Assembly (NCBI RefSeq): GCF_027595985.1
Contig: NC_073302.1
Coordinates: 9,488,966-9,552,965, forward strand
Reading direction: 5' to 3'
DNA from: Sorex araneus
Taxonomy: Eukaryota; Chordata; Mammalia; Eulipotyphla; Soricidae
Length of the DNA stretch: 64,000 nt
Shown here: positions 35,221 to 46,149 of the stretch, in pieces
Position numbering within the stretch: position 1 is the first letter of the stretch
Layout of the letters: the number at the start of each line of letters is the position of its first letter
Translations under genes and position numbers: made by a program
The notes under the pieces: generated by a model
Databases searched by the model: none
What the model was told of the DNA's origin: nothing
The model's input: the letters and a program-made list of their open reading frames with translations, nothing else

Positions 35221-35394
35221 TTTTTTTTTTGCTTTTTGGGTCACACCCAGCGATGCTCAGAGGTTACTCCTGGCTTTGCACTCAGGAGTTACTCCTGGCG
35301 GTGCTTGGGGGACCATATGGGATGCCGGGGATCGAACCCGGGTCGGCCGAGTGCAAGGCAAACGCCCTACCCGCTGTGCTATCGCTCCGGCCCG
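35221..35394 (-). mobile_element. SINE, short form, inserted in copy A after duplication
   Basis: Antisense young copy (gggtcacacccagcgatgct to gctatcgctccggccc), with its poly(A) complement at 35214-35231. The duplication atatttt lies at 35214-35220 and 35395-35401. The paralogous site in copy B has a single atatttt. Confidence 0.95.
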
Positions 35395-35467
35395 ATATTT
35401 TAATACAATCTAAACTATCCTGAATTCCTACCTGAACTTCTTGATATTATTTCTTCCTATATTCCTA

Positions 35468-35705
35468 TGCGATAGCACAGTGGAACTTTTTCTTTGCATG
35501 TGGCTGACCCAGGTTCGATCCCTCTGTCCCTCTAGGAGAGCCTGGCAAGCTCCGGAGAATATCCCGGCCCCATGAAAGAGCCTTGCAAGTTATCTGTGGC
35601 ATATCGATACGCCAAAAACATTAACAACAAGTCCCACAATGGAGAAATTACTGGTGCCTGCTTGAGCAAATTAATGAGCAAACGGACGACAGTGCTACCA
35701 TGCTA
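35468..35705 (+). mobile_element. SINE, RTE-tailed form
   Basis: Truncated head (gcgatagcacagtggaac), RTE tail (cctgcttgagcaaattaatg), short flanking repeat attcctatg. Present at the same place in copy B (46617-46855), so it predates the duplication. Confidence 0.88.
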
Positions 35706-36114
35706 CCTATTCCTATGAATATAACCTCATATCTTGAAAGGCTGACCCCCCCGTTTAGGCATGGAATGATCACCATCAATCGCATCACAATTGGAAAGTG
35801 ACTTTAAAATCCCATCTCTCACTCTAGTACCTGAACCATTTAGCCTTCCTCAGACACAAAGGGACCCAAAAGAGTTTGAGTTCACCACCAGTTGTCTGCA
35901 GCAATCCTACAATTTCATTATCCTGGGACTTATTTTTCAAGTCCACAAATTAAAAAAATGTATGAAGTTAAAAATTCATACAGAAAGTCAACATGATAAA
36001 TTATTCCACACACATACCATAGCACTTTCTAAAGGAATTTTAGTATATTAGGATCATTGAGAAGTTTCCAGTAGCTTCCCGAGAGGGAAGAGACATTTCT
36101 CTTGATTACATACA

Positions 36115-36275
36115 CAGTGTGAGAGCAATTGTACAGTGAATAGGTCACTTGCCTTGCATGCTGTCGACCTAGGTTTGATCCCCACTATTCATATGACCAA
36201 CTGAGCCTTACAGGAGTGATCCCTGAGCACAGAGCCAAGGGTAAGCTCTGAGCACTGCCAGGTGTGGCCCAATTT
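36115..36275 (+). mobile_element. SINE, short form, old copy
   Basis: Head gtgagagcaattgtacagtg, body gatccctgagcacagagcca. The B counterpart is at 47248-47412. Confidence 0.75.
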
Positions 36276-36763
36276 TGCCTTTCCTCACCCCTGCAAAATT
36301 ACAAACCAGGCAATTGCCGCATCATAGATTCAATGACAATGAAATAAAGCTTAAAAATTCGGAGTGAAATGATTTTTAATCTGAAATTATTCATGATGTG
36401 TCAGGTAGTTGCCTAGGTGAATCCTGAGATGTTTTTCCACAAACTATATCAATTCAATGCTTGGCAAAGCCCACTCAAATTAAGAAAAGATAATGTATCC
36501 TATCACCATCACTACGAATATATCTGGGCAACAACCCCTGTAAATGCCCCCACACTAAACTATAGGAAAGCGTTGTTGATGTTTTGCAAAAGAAAATCTT
36601 GGCAAGATAAATACGGGTTAACTAAAATAAATAATTAGATAATAAACTTCCCAACAAAATAAATATCCATATAAATGTAATTGAAAAATCTATCTACAAA
36701 ATTAAAAAGATTGTAGGTCAAGGGAAGCAATGTGAAAGGAAAAATCTTAGGACGATTTATTTG

Positions 36764-36780
36764 ACACAGATACACATACA

Positions 36781-36842
<62 letters not shown>

Positions 36843-36845
36843 AAT
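36764..36845. repeat. (CA)n microsatellite
   Basis: Long CA run followed by (TA)n. In copy B (about 47899-47945) the CA run is much shorter and the TA run longer, so the two copies have diverged in repeat number. Confidence 0.95.
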
Positions 36846-36854
36846 TCATACACA

Positions 36855-36975
36855 GTGCTCAGGGGTTACTCCTGGCAGTTGGCAGTGCTGGGAGGACCAT
36901 ATGGGATGCTGGAGATCAAGGCAGCCTCATGCCCCATGCAAGGCAAATGCCCTACCCATTATACTAACTCTACAG
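36855..36975 (-). mobile_element. SINE, short form, old fragment
   Basis: Antisense (ctcaggggttactcctggca, aggaccatatgggatgctgg). The counterpart is at 47951-48078 in copy B. Confidence 0.75.
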
Positions 36976-37185
36976 TTCCCTGAAATGTATGTATTTAAGA
37001 AGCATTTTTTATCACGCAAAAATAAGAATACTAAATAAAGACCATATGAAAACTAAAGCATAATGGATGAAAGATTGCCATACTAGGTTTATTACTAAGG
37101 AACAATAATTCAGGAAAGAAATAACCTTCCTGTTGCTTGTGCAGGAAGGTGTAGACCTTATATAAAGTTACAGTACATAAAATTC

Positions 37186-38121
37186 TCACTGTGGTGGAAA
37201 TATTGCTCTACTGAAAATGTTTCTTAGTGCTCCTTTCATATCTCGATTCCTCAGGCTGTAGATAAAAGGGTTCAACATGGGAGTAACAAAGGTGTACAAT
37301 ATAGCAACTATGACATCCTTGTTATTAGAGTGATTGGATGAGGGAAAAAAGTAGAGTCCAATAATTGACCCATAGTAGAGAGAAACTACAGTGAGGTGTG
37401 ACCCACATGTGGAAAAGGCTTTGAATATTCCCTTTGCAGAGGGGGTCTTCAGGATGGTGGCCCCAATGCGACCGTAAGAGACCAGGATGCATATGAACGG
37501 TACAGTGATCACGACTGTGCCCACAGTGAAGATAGCCAGGTCATTGACTGTGGTGTCTGAGGTGGACAGCTTAAGTAAGGCAGAGAGGTCACAGAAGAAG
37601 TGGGGGACAACATAGTCTCCACAGAAAGAGAGCCGGATCAGAAGCAGGGTATGGGAAAGGGCACTAGCACAGGATAGAACCCAGGACACAGTGACCAGCA
37701 GGATACACAGGTTCTGACTCATGATGGTGGTGTAGTGGAGGGGGTGACAGATGGCCACGTACCTGTCATAGGCCATAGAGGTGAGAAGGAGGCTGTCAAT
37801 ATCTCCAAAAAATACAAAGAAATACATCTGGGAAACACAACCAGCATAAGAGATGGATTGGCTCTGTGTCTGCATATTGAAGAGCATCTTTGGGGCTATC
37901 ACTGAAGAGAAAGAGACGTCAGTGAGAGCCAGGTGGCTGAGGAAGAAGTACATGGGGGTGTGGAGGCGGGAGTCCAGCCTGATGAGCAGGATGATGAGCA
38001 GGTTCCCCAGCACTGTGGTCAGGTACATGGATAGGAAAAGGGCATAATATAGGTCCTGTTTCTCTGTCCAGCTGGGGAGCCCCAAGAGGAGGAACTCGGA
38101 TGCACAGCTCTGATTGTCCAT
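37186..38121 (-). CDS. OR1J: Olfactory receptor OR-3, OR1J1-like (intact)
   Basis: Intact 311-residue class II olfactory receptor, paralogue of OR-4 with 13 amino-acid differences by my count. Landmarks: NQS at 3-5, [10 protein letters not shown] 53-62, [12 protein letters not shown] 116-127, C95/C177, [17 protein letters not shown] 234-243, [12 protein letters not shown] 281-292. Eight of the 13 differences from OR-4 are D2E, Q4H, R52H, F105Y/G106A in helix 3, S152N, S156L and Y170N; F105/G106 lie on the ligand-facing helix 3. The acceptor (tttttttctccaag) ends at 38140, and with the donor at 38316 the predicted intron is only 177 nt. An out-of-frame ATG lies 5 nt before the start and opens a 35-codon overlapping frame (38126 down to 38019). 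Confidence 0.96.
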   Translation of the reverse strand: MDNQSCASEFLLLGLPSWTEKQDLYYALFLSMYLTTVLGNLLIILLIRLDSRLHTPMYFFLSHLALTDVSFSSVIAPKMLFNMQTQSQSISYAGCVSQMYFFVFFGDIDSLLLTSMAYDRYVAICHPLHYTTIMSQNLCILLVTVSWVLSCASALSHTLLLIRLSFCGDYVVPHFFCDLSALLKLSTSDTTVNDLAIFTVGTVVITVPFICILVSYGRIGATILKTPSAKGIFKAFSTCGSHLTVVSLYYGSIIGLYFFPSSNHSNNKDVIVAILYTFVTPMLNPFIYSLRNRDMKGALRNIFSRAIFPPQ

Positions 38122-38139
38122 CTCATGGTCTTCTCATTT

Positions 38140-38316
38140 CTTGGAGAAAAAAATAGATTATAATCTGAAAGATGAGAAATATATAACAGAACATAGTTTT
38201 AGACAAGTCTGTGAATTTTAACCTAAAAGCTATTATTTTGAAATTCTGTATAACAAGTTAACATAAAAAAACATTTTCCCTCTAGTTAAAGGCAATAACT
38301 CATGAGTATATTGTAC
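38140..38316 (-). other. Predicted 177-nt OR-3 5' intron
   Basis: Donor GAAG|GTACAA (G at 38316) and acceptor TTTCTCCAAG (ending at 38140). The OR-4 equivalent is 182 nt (49418-49237). This intron lacks the kilobases of sequence present in the OR-2 and OR-5 introns. Inferred from splice signals only. Confidence 0.45.
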
Positions 38317-38665
38317 CTTCAGTTCTTAGGCTCAGAAAATCCTCCCATATCTCTCCAGAGTCCAGTGAAGTTGATGGAGCATCTAAGAGTCTTAGAGATG
38401 CTTTGTCAGCTTAGAGAGCTTAGAGAGCAGCATCAGCTCAAAACCAATTAAGATACATTTATTTAGGTACACTTGCTTACAACTTCTGAACAATCAGTGT
38501 CGTCTCTAACTTTAGAGCCATGGAAACAACCTGGGGGATAAATCCCCATTTTGACTCCAAATTAGACACAGGCTGAGGGAATAATCATTTGGTTCCCTCT
38601 GGTTCCCTTGGAGAACTGGTTGTTGTGGAAGCCACAGAGAATTCATCTTTGGAGAAAGGTGATAT
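38317..38665 (-). promoter_or_regulatory. Candidate OR-3 promoter and non-coding exon 1
   Basis: Same block as upstream of OR-2, OR-4 and OR-5. O/E-like TCCCTTGGAGA at 38604-38614 (+ strand reading), a homeodomain-like TAATCATT at 38582-38589, a TATA-like AAATAAATG about 140 bp further (around 38456-38464), and a donor ending the predicted exon at 38317. It lies only 0.2-0.55 kb from the start codon. Confidence 0.5.
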
Positions 38666-38959
38666 AAAGTTCATATTGCTGTGAGCTTGGTGCTTTCAAA
38701 AGCATTTCTGATGTATACTAGGGTATTGGGGAAGCAATTCATTGAATATTATATTTTCAGCTCGAGCCCCATAATTCTTTGTAACCTACTATTTTAGGCT
38801 TTGAGCTGAAATCTACCAATTTAACATTATTCATTTTTTAATCATCAGGGGAAATTCACAGAACTCTTTTCCCCAGATATGGCAATGATGGTCTAAACAA
38901 GCTTTTTCTACTCTACTGAAAAAATGAGGGCATCTTGATTGAGAATGTGCCTCTTCATA

Positions 38960-39380
38960 TAAAATATTATAATATGAGACTGACACCCAAGTACAGTAGA
39001 TACAAGGGCCAGGAATATTGCTCCACATGAGCTGGGGGAGAAGGCAGCTGGAATAGGGAAGGGATCGCTAAGTTAATCATGGTTGGAGGGATTGTTCGGG
39101 ATGGCACATGTGTGCTGACAGTAGATAAAGAACCAAATGTGATGGCCTCTCAGTATCTGTATTGTGAACCATAATGCCCGAAAGGAGAGAGAGAGTATGG
39201 GGGAAATTGTCTGCCACAGAGGTAAGGGGAGGGCTGGAAAGGGGGCAGATACTAGGGATATTGGTGATGAAAAATGTGCAAGGCTGGATGGATGGGTGTT
39301 CCATCATTTTACAATTGCAACTCAAACATGAAAGCTTCATAACTGTATCTCATGGTGAGATACAAATAAATAAATAAATA
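38960..39380 (+). mobile_element. L1 3' UTR, 5'-truncated
   Basis: Runs from atatgagactgacacccaag through atctgtattgtgaaccataa to (AAAT)n near 39365. The counterpart is at 50060-50475. Confidence 0.85.
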
Positions 39381-39890
39381 AAGTTAGTTAATTATTTAGT
39401 TGATTAATTGTTTAAAAAGAGAGAACGTGCCTCTTTTACTGTCCATGGATACGCATTGTGAAACACTGTGGGATTGTTGGAGATTCATTCCTGAGGCCCT
39501 GGGGAGAAATGCACTAAAATTAGTTTATTTTTAATAGTGATGAGATGAAAACATGAATATGAGATGATAACATGCAGAGTCATTATATTAGACTGGAAAA
39601 ATAACTATTCGTATGAGTGAAAAAAATTATAATTAAAAAAACAAAACAAAACAAATGTGTCGTCCTTAGTGATGCTCAGGAGTCTGGTTGGACAGAGTTG
39701 ACAGTTCCAAGCCAGGGCTCAGGACTGTAGTGCTACTCAGGCCCTGCGGTGCCGGAGACTACCAGGGCCCCGACTGCAGTGCTCAGGGTCTCTGGGGTCA
39801 TGTCCAGAGACTCTAGAATCCCAGAGGGGATTGAGTTTGGGTCAGGCATGGGCTAGATGTACACCCTAACCCCTGTAACTCTCTTCAAGT

Positions 39891-39892
<2 letters not shown>

Positions 39893-39943
<51 letters not shown>
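39893..39943. repeat. (TA)n microsatellite
   Basis: About 25 uninterrupted TA units directly next to the poly(A) side of the antisense SINE at 39944. Confidence 0.97.
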
Positions 39944-39944
<1 letters not shown>

Positions 39945-40112
39945 CTTTTTTGGGTCACACCAGGCGATGCACAGGGGTTACTCCTGGCTCTGCACTTAGG
40001 AATCACTACCAGCGGTGCACAGGGGACCATATGGGATGCTGGGAATCGAACCTGGGTTGGCTGGGTGCAAGGCAAGCGCCTTACCCCCTCTGTTATTCCT
40101 CCAGCCCCAAGT
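39944..40112 (-). mobile_element. SINE, short form
   Basis: Antisense (gcttttttgggtcacaccag to ttattcctccagcccc), only in copy A because the region is missing from B. Confidence 0.92.
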
Positions 40113-40299
40113 CACTCTATTTTTATTTTTATTTAGTATATGACTTGCAAATGTTCTTGTTTTTCACTTCTTTGATCCCAAAGTTTTAGAAAAGTCAGAA
40201 AATGACCAATTTAACTCTTTCGAGAGATTTTAATTTGAAGAATGTATTCTTTTCAGGGTAAGTATATTATGTTACCATTTCCGTTGATACCACTCCAGA

Positions 40300-40853
40300 A
40301 CCCCCTGCCCCCGTACCAGGCTGTCTTCACTAGGACCCCTTCAGAGGGGTTGGGTTCAGTTTCCTTCCTCGCCCCAAGCAGAGCCCCAGCAACCGACAAC
40401 CTCCCAAACCCAACCATGTTCAAGACCACTCTTCACATGCTTGGATGTGCCTCATGCATGAAGGAACCGACAGAGGAACCCAGGCATGCGGGACCCGTGG
40501 CTGAGATCTCTAAGCCTGCTCAGATTAGGACTGCGCCTCCTCCCCCCAGATCCCCAGTTTGTCAGTAGATTGGCAGTCACACCCACAAACTGCCCCCAGT
40601 GCCATGTAATCTCATCAACAGCCAAGATCTTGAGACTGTAAAACAAAGCTCCTGGAAGAGAGCGATGCAAAATCTCACAGTGCAGCGCCTCGCAAACTAC
40701 TTGTGGCGAACTTGATATGCCAAAAACAGTAACAATAATGGGCCTGATTCCCCTGAATGGGACAGGGATGAATGGAGATGTTACTGGTGCCCGCTTGAGC
40801 AAATCGATGAGCAATGGCATGACAGTGATACAGTGTGATACAGTGATACCACC
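40300..40853 (+). mobile_element. Composite RTE-tailed element
   Basis: GC-rich first part (caaccatgttcaagaccact, gcatgcgggacccgtggctg), shared with the complement of 14870-15240. It then runs through ccacaaactgcccccagtgc, shared with 3150, to the RTE tail. In frame the end reads R-D-R-D-E-W-R-C-Y-W-C-P-L-E-Q-I-D-E-Q, the end of an RTE ORF2, followed by a gtgatacagt repeat. Confidence 0.7.
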
Positions 40854-40989
40854 CCTGAATAATTAGCTTTAATATGAAAACAAAGGAAGTTTCAGGACGA
40901 TTTTTATTTGAGTTAGTTGTGAATGAATTTGCTAGATGCAAGATTTGAGTACACTGCATCGCTTTACCATCCTTCTCCCTTGCTTCCTA

Positions 40990-42900
40990 TCTTCATCACT
41001 CTAGATGGAAGCTAGTGGAATTTCTGGGTCATATGGAAGTTCAGTTCAGTTCTAATAAATCTCCATACTGTTTCCACAAGGGCCCAACCAGACAACAGTT
41101 TCACCAGTGATAAATGAGTTTTTCTTTTCCACCAAGTTCCCTGACAATACAGATTGTTTTTCACTTTTAAAAAATGCATTTCCTTCTCACTGCTGTGAGA
41201 TGATGGCTCACTGTCACATAATCATGTTTTAGATTTCACAGATAACATTAGATGCACTTTTATCTACATCTACTAGTCATCTATAGGTCTCATTTATAGA
41301 AGTGTCTGTCTTCTCTCTCCATATTTGATAAGGTTTTTGGATTTTATTGTTGTTGTTGTTGATCTTTGTGAGTGCTGTAGATATCCTGAATTTAACACTT
41401 TGTGTGGTGTGCTGAGTGCAAATATTCTCTCCCATTCAGCTGACTGTCATATAGCGTTAGCCTTTGGTTTTTTTTCCCCATGAAGAAGCTCTTTAATTTG
41501 ATGTAGTTCCATTTATTTATTTTTGCTATTGTTGCCTTTACGAGTAAAATCATGTCATTGAAAAGACCTTGTGATATAACTCTTGGAGTATTCTGGCCGT
41601 ATTTTTCCACAGTATATTTGATAAATTTTGGTCTGATCTCAAGGTCTGTGATCCACTTGTATAAATTGTGAGATACGGATTCAACTTCATTTTTTAACAT
41701 GTGGTTTTCACTTTTCCCAATACCACTTGCTAAACAGGATATCTTTATTCCACTTAATATATACAGCTCCTTTGTTGAAAATTATATGACCACAGATTTG
41801 GGTTTTTTTCTTTGGGTACTCAATTCTAACCCATTGGTAGGGTTAGAATCTGTCCTTATAACAGAACCAGTGCTATTTTGATTATCATAGGTTTATAATA
41901 TAGTTTCAGTTATATAGAGATATCACCCAGCTTCTTATATCTCAGTATGGCTTTGGCTACTAGAGTGGTCTTTTTTGTGGGGGTGGCACACCCAGTGGTG
42001 CTCATGGCTCACTCTTGGCTCTGCACGTAAGGAACACTCATGGAATCAGGTTGGGTCCGGATAAGGTTGGGATATGTGGTTCCAGGGTGAACCCAGATTG
42101 GCCACATGCAAGGCAACAGCACTCTACCCACTGTACTATCTCTCCAGTCCCTATTCTGTTGTTTCGTCATTCCATACAACCTTCATTACCTTCATTGTTT
42201 CGTATTTTAAGTCCTTGAAGAATATCACTGGAATTTGGACAGGAATTGCATCGAATCTACATAATAGTTGAGTTAGGATGATCATTTTGACAATAGTAAT
42301 TCCTCCAATATATGAACAAGGAATAATTTTTCATTTTCTAAGGTCTCTTCCAAAAGTGACTTTGAGTTTTCATGATATAGGTCTCTCACTTCTTTTATGA
42401 ATTTGACTCCTAGGCACTGGATATTTTTGGACACATTTTGAATGTATTAGACTCTTTGATAGCTTCATCTTCATTATTTGCACATAGGCATAAAACATAT
42501 TTTTGTGTGTTGAATTTTTAGCTGACTACATTTCTGTATTAAATTGTTTCTGAGAGTTCTTTATTGGACTCTTTATGATTCATATGTATATATAATCATG
42601 ACATCTGCAAATAGTGGTAATTTGACTTCTTTTCCAATTTTTCCTTAGATTTCTTTTTTTAACCTTTGTGCGTTTGCTAGCACTCCTAATGCTAATTGGA
42701 TGAAAATTAAGAAACTTCTTTGCTTGTACTTGATCTCAGAGGAAATGCTTTTATTTCAGCTTTTCATATTAAAAATCATACTGGCTATCAATTTGTTAAA
42801 GATGGCCAGTACTATCTTGAGGAGGGCATTTCCCACACCTATTTTTTTTGAGGGCTTTTAGCATTAATTAGTTTTGGATCTTGTCCAAAGCTTTTACTAC
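40990..42900 (-). mobile_element. L1 ORF2 3' half, antisense, copy A
   Basis: The - strand reads L1 ORF2 C-terminal sequence, for example ITDLEIRPKFIKYTVEKYG and AKINKWNYIKLKSFF (41392-41700), followed 3' by sequence down to the complement of ctccatactgtttccacaag. The upstream ORF2 side extends to about 42850 (catgacatctgcaaatagtg). Stops and a SINE (41970-42152) break it. Confidence 0.85.
41970..42152 (-). mobile_element. SINE, short form, inside L1
   Basis: Antisense (ggcacacccagtggtgctca to ctgtactatctctccagtcc). The counterpart is at 51440-51605 in copy B, so it predates the duplication. Confidence 0.85.
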
Positions 42901-43895
42901 AGTAATTAATATGATTACATTTTTAATCTTTCTTTCAAAAGTTGAGTTCAAAATTTTCATATCTTTTACCCACCTCACCTGTTCTCCCATTATTAACATA
43001 TTAGTCCAAATTGTACATGTTCTAATGACACAGATACTGATGTATTATTAATAACAGTTTATAGTTTACATTAGAGTTCACACTTTGTCTTTTATGGAAT
43101 TCAGGTTTTGAAAAATGTATATTGATATGTACCTATAGTCATAGGATCATACAAAATAGTGTCACTGATCTAAATATTCTCTTTATGTATTCAACTTTCT
43201 CTATCTGTATCTGAGGCAACCACTGATCTTTCGACTCTTTCTATGGTTGCATTTTCCAGAAGCCATATAGTTATAATTTACAGTATGGGGTCTTTTTAGA
43301 TTGTATTCTCAAGAAAACTCTGTAAAGAGTTTAGCTGTAATAGTTATGTTAAATATATACATGCCTACTAACAGTCTTCTGTGAATATAATTTATACATA
43401 CTTTTCATGCGTGCAATATGTCACTATGTATAAAGGAGTATACTCATAAAAGCAAAACACTAAAGCAAAAAGAAATTATAAAAACATAAAGTGTATTTTT
43501 ATCTAACAGTGGAATATTATATTATGTGAATAAGAAAAATCCTAGGTAAAAAAGTGAAACACACAAAAAATGTGAAGCATCATTTCATTTGTATGTATGT
43601 GTAGAACAAAAAATATGGAAGGATCAATATACTCTAACATTAAAAAAAATCTGAAGACCTGTGAAAAAGTAATGGAATAGTACATTATTTAAAAGATACC
43701 ATGTATTTCCCAAAAGAAAGGAAAGGATGGTACCATTTAAGAAGAGGGAAAAAATGGGCTTAAAAATGCTTTTAGTTTTGTTCTAGTCTAGAGATTGTGA
43801 ATTTTTACTCTTCTTTGAAGTGTGACTATCTTGTTTATTATATATACACATATATATAATGTATTATCTAAATATATTCACACACATTTTAAATT
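42901..43895. other. Gene-free duplicated stretch
   Basis: AT-rich sequence with old LINE character, matching 52330-53347 closely and 33860-34800 more distantly. Confidence 0.6.
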
Positions 43896-44062
43896 TGCTT
43901 TTCTTGGTTCACACCTGTTGATGCTCTGGGTTTACTCCTGGCTCTGCACTCAGGAATTACTCCTGGAGGTGCTGGGGGACCATATGGGATCCCGGGGATT
44001 GAAACCAGGTCGGCCGTGTGCAAGGCAAATGCCCTGCCCACTGAACTATTGCTTCAGCCCCT
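43896..44062 (-). mobile_element. SINE, short form
   Basis: Antisense (ttggttcacacctgttgatg to gaactattgcttcagcccc). The copy B counterpart is at 53348-53516. Confidence 0.88.
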
Positions 44063-44317
44063 ATTCAAACATGTTAATTTAATCTATACTTACCACATGT
44101 TATACACTGTACGCTTTAGAATACTTATAAAATTTGAATAAAATTTTACTAAATTTGTTAAAATATTATTAAAGAACGTAGGATTTTACAAAAAAAGTGT
44201 GTGAGAATGAAATGCACTTAATTATTCTAGTTTATTGAATTGACCAAGTTAAATTCTCTCTAGTAAATTGAACTTTCTCTGTTTATCTATTTAATCAGCG
44301 TACTTAGAATGATCAGC

Positions 44318-44605
44318 AGAACCTGGCAAGCTACCCATGGTGTATTCGATATGCCCCAAACTGTCACTGTATCACTGTCACTGTCATCCCATTGCTCATC
44401 GATTTGCTCGAGCGGGCACAAGTAAGGTCTCCAAGTTAGAATTGTTGCGACTGTTTTTGGCATATTGAATATGCCACGGGGAGCTTGCCAGGCTCTGCCC
44501 TGCGGGCATTTGATATGCCAAAAACAGTAACAACAAATCTCACAATGGAGACATTATTGGTGCCCGCTTGAGCAAATAGATGGACAACAGGACGACAGTG
44601 CTACC
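44318..44605. repeat. Inverted RTE/SINE-tail cluster
   Basis: Three tail pieces in alternating orientation: + (44318-44357, acctggcaagctacccatgg), - (about 44358-44510, gtcactgtcatcccattgct to gccaggctctgccctgcggg), + (about 44511-44605, atttgatatgccaaaaacag to cgacagtgctacc). The outer and middle pieces can pair as a hairpin. Retained in copy B at 53771-54060. Confidence 0.8.
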
Positions 44606-44737
44606 GTGGTATGTCAAATAATAATAGGGAGATATTTGCCACATCATTGGCATATAACATTGAAGTCATTATTTTCCTTGAACAGAAGCAATTTCCCCAG
44701 AGTGGAAGATAAAACTTGATCATTGATAAACTCAGCT

Positions 44738-44826
44738 AGGTAACAAGTCTCACAATGGAGACGTTACTGGTGCCTGCTCCAGCAAATCAATGAACAACAG
44801 AATGACAGTGCTATAGTGCTACAGTG
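44738..44826 (+). mobile_element. RTE/SINE tail fragment
   Basis: Sense tail only (acaagtctcacaatggagac to gctatagtgctacagtg). The counterpart is at 54192-54284. Confidence 0.82.
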
Positions 44827-45239
44827 AAGGAATTAAATTTATTTTTATTGATGTGTCATAGTTTACTATAACTTTAAAATAATTGATTTAATATTACATT
44901 TGTACTATAGCAATCTTTCCACCCGTGTTTTAAGATCACCGTACCTTTGTTCCCTGCTCCTGTATCCTTCACACCCCCTTAGTCACTTCAGTTCTGAATT
45001 TTACAGATCATGTATCACGTAACCCTTTTAACGGAAAACAGAGGATACAATATGCTTGTATTAGGGGCAGAAGTTTTTGGTTTTCATTCAGACATACTTA
45101 GAGTAAACTACCACATGTAAGTCTTCCTGGGTTTCTTAGTATTCTTCATAGGCATTCTTAACAAACACTGAAAGGCTGAACCTCATATTGGAAATAGAAG
45201 TATCTCCCAAAATTATCTTATCACTAGGAAAGTCACTTT

Positions 45240-45480
45240 AAAATTTCTACTGTAATCTGTATTGCAAACCATAATGCCCAAAAGTAGAGAGAGAGAGAGA
45301 GAGAGAGTATGGGGGAAATTGTCTGCCATGGAGGCAGGGGGAGTGTGGGATGGAGGGGCATACTGGGGACATTGGTGGTGGATAATGTGTAGTGGTGGAC
45401 GGATGGGTGTTTGATCATCCTATGATTGTAATTCAAATATGAAGGATTGTATCATATCTCACAATGACTCAATAAAAAAA
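45240..45480 (+). mobile_element. L1 3' UTR fragment
   Basis: Starts at ctgtattgcaaaccataatg and ends at caataaaaaaaa, with a (GA)n run at about 45286-45307. The counterpart at 54705-54918 has almost no GA run. Confidence 0.82.
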
Positions 45481-46149
45481 ATTTCTACTATAATTTTTTT
45501 TTACTGTGACCATACTCTTTGACCAGTTAGCCATTCTCACACAGGAGATTAAATCAAGTTTGAATTCGGCACCAGACTCCAGTCCCAGGTCCACCACATC
45601 CATTTTCTTGGACCTTAGGAAAACCATATAGGTTCAGCGTGGCCAAGCCCACTCAAAATAAGGAAACAGCACAGTAATATATCCTATCACCATCACTATG
45701 ACTATAACTTGACAAATAAACTATAAGGATTGTTTTAAAAATAAAACAATTTAGAAAACCTGTTTGAAATTAATGTCATTCACAAAATACATCAAATGTA
45801 CTTCAAAATTAGGCACAAAGATACAATTTTTCAGTTACAGAAAATATTTTTTTGTTATTTAAGGAATAAAAAACTGGACATCAAGGTTGTGATTGACTAA
45901 AATAACTAATAAATTAAAACTACCCAACTGAGTGAATGAATAAATAAATAAATTTTGTGGAAGGTTGCAACCACAGAGAAAATGAAAAAGTTTGTGGGAC
46001 AGTGAACACAACAAGCAAAGGACAAAACATTTTAGAAGAATCATTTGGAAGGCAATTTTAGATAAATCAATATGGAAGACATATTTTCAATAAACCTTTC
46101 ACATAGCACAAAAAAGAGAAGAAAAGTAACAGAGAAAATTATACAAACT
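45481..46149. other. Copy A remnant of an OR 3' flank
   Basis: Matches 54920-55590, which leads directly into the OR-5 stop codon at 55702, and more distantly the OR-3 3' flank (36410-37180). In copy A the homology stops 112 bp short of where an OR would begin. Confidence 0.75.

Larger units (their letters stand above)
39747..41349. other. Copy A-only segment, deleted from copy B
   Basis: Copy B joins gccctg (equivalent to 39746) almost directly to gttgttgttgatctttgtg (equivalent to about 41350). Copy B's antisense L1 therefore starts abruptly in mid-element, so loss from B is more likely than gain in A. The segment includes (TA)n, a SINE, a composite element and the 3' part of the L1. Confidence 0.88.
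34935..46149. repeat. Tandem segmental duplication, copy A (contains OR-3)
   Basis: Collinear with 46260-55590 at high identity, including OR-3/OR-4, their upstream blocks, old SINEs at identical places and L1 pieces. Copy-specific events: A has the SINE at 35221-35394 (empty site 46543-46549 in B), and A keeps 39747-41349, which B lacks. The right end stops at catacaaact, the same point as 55590 in B. Confidence 0.93.
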
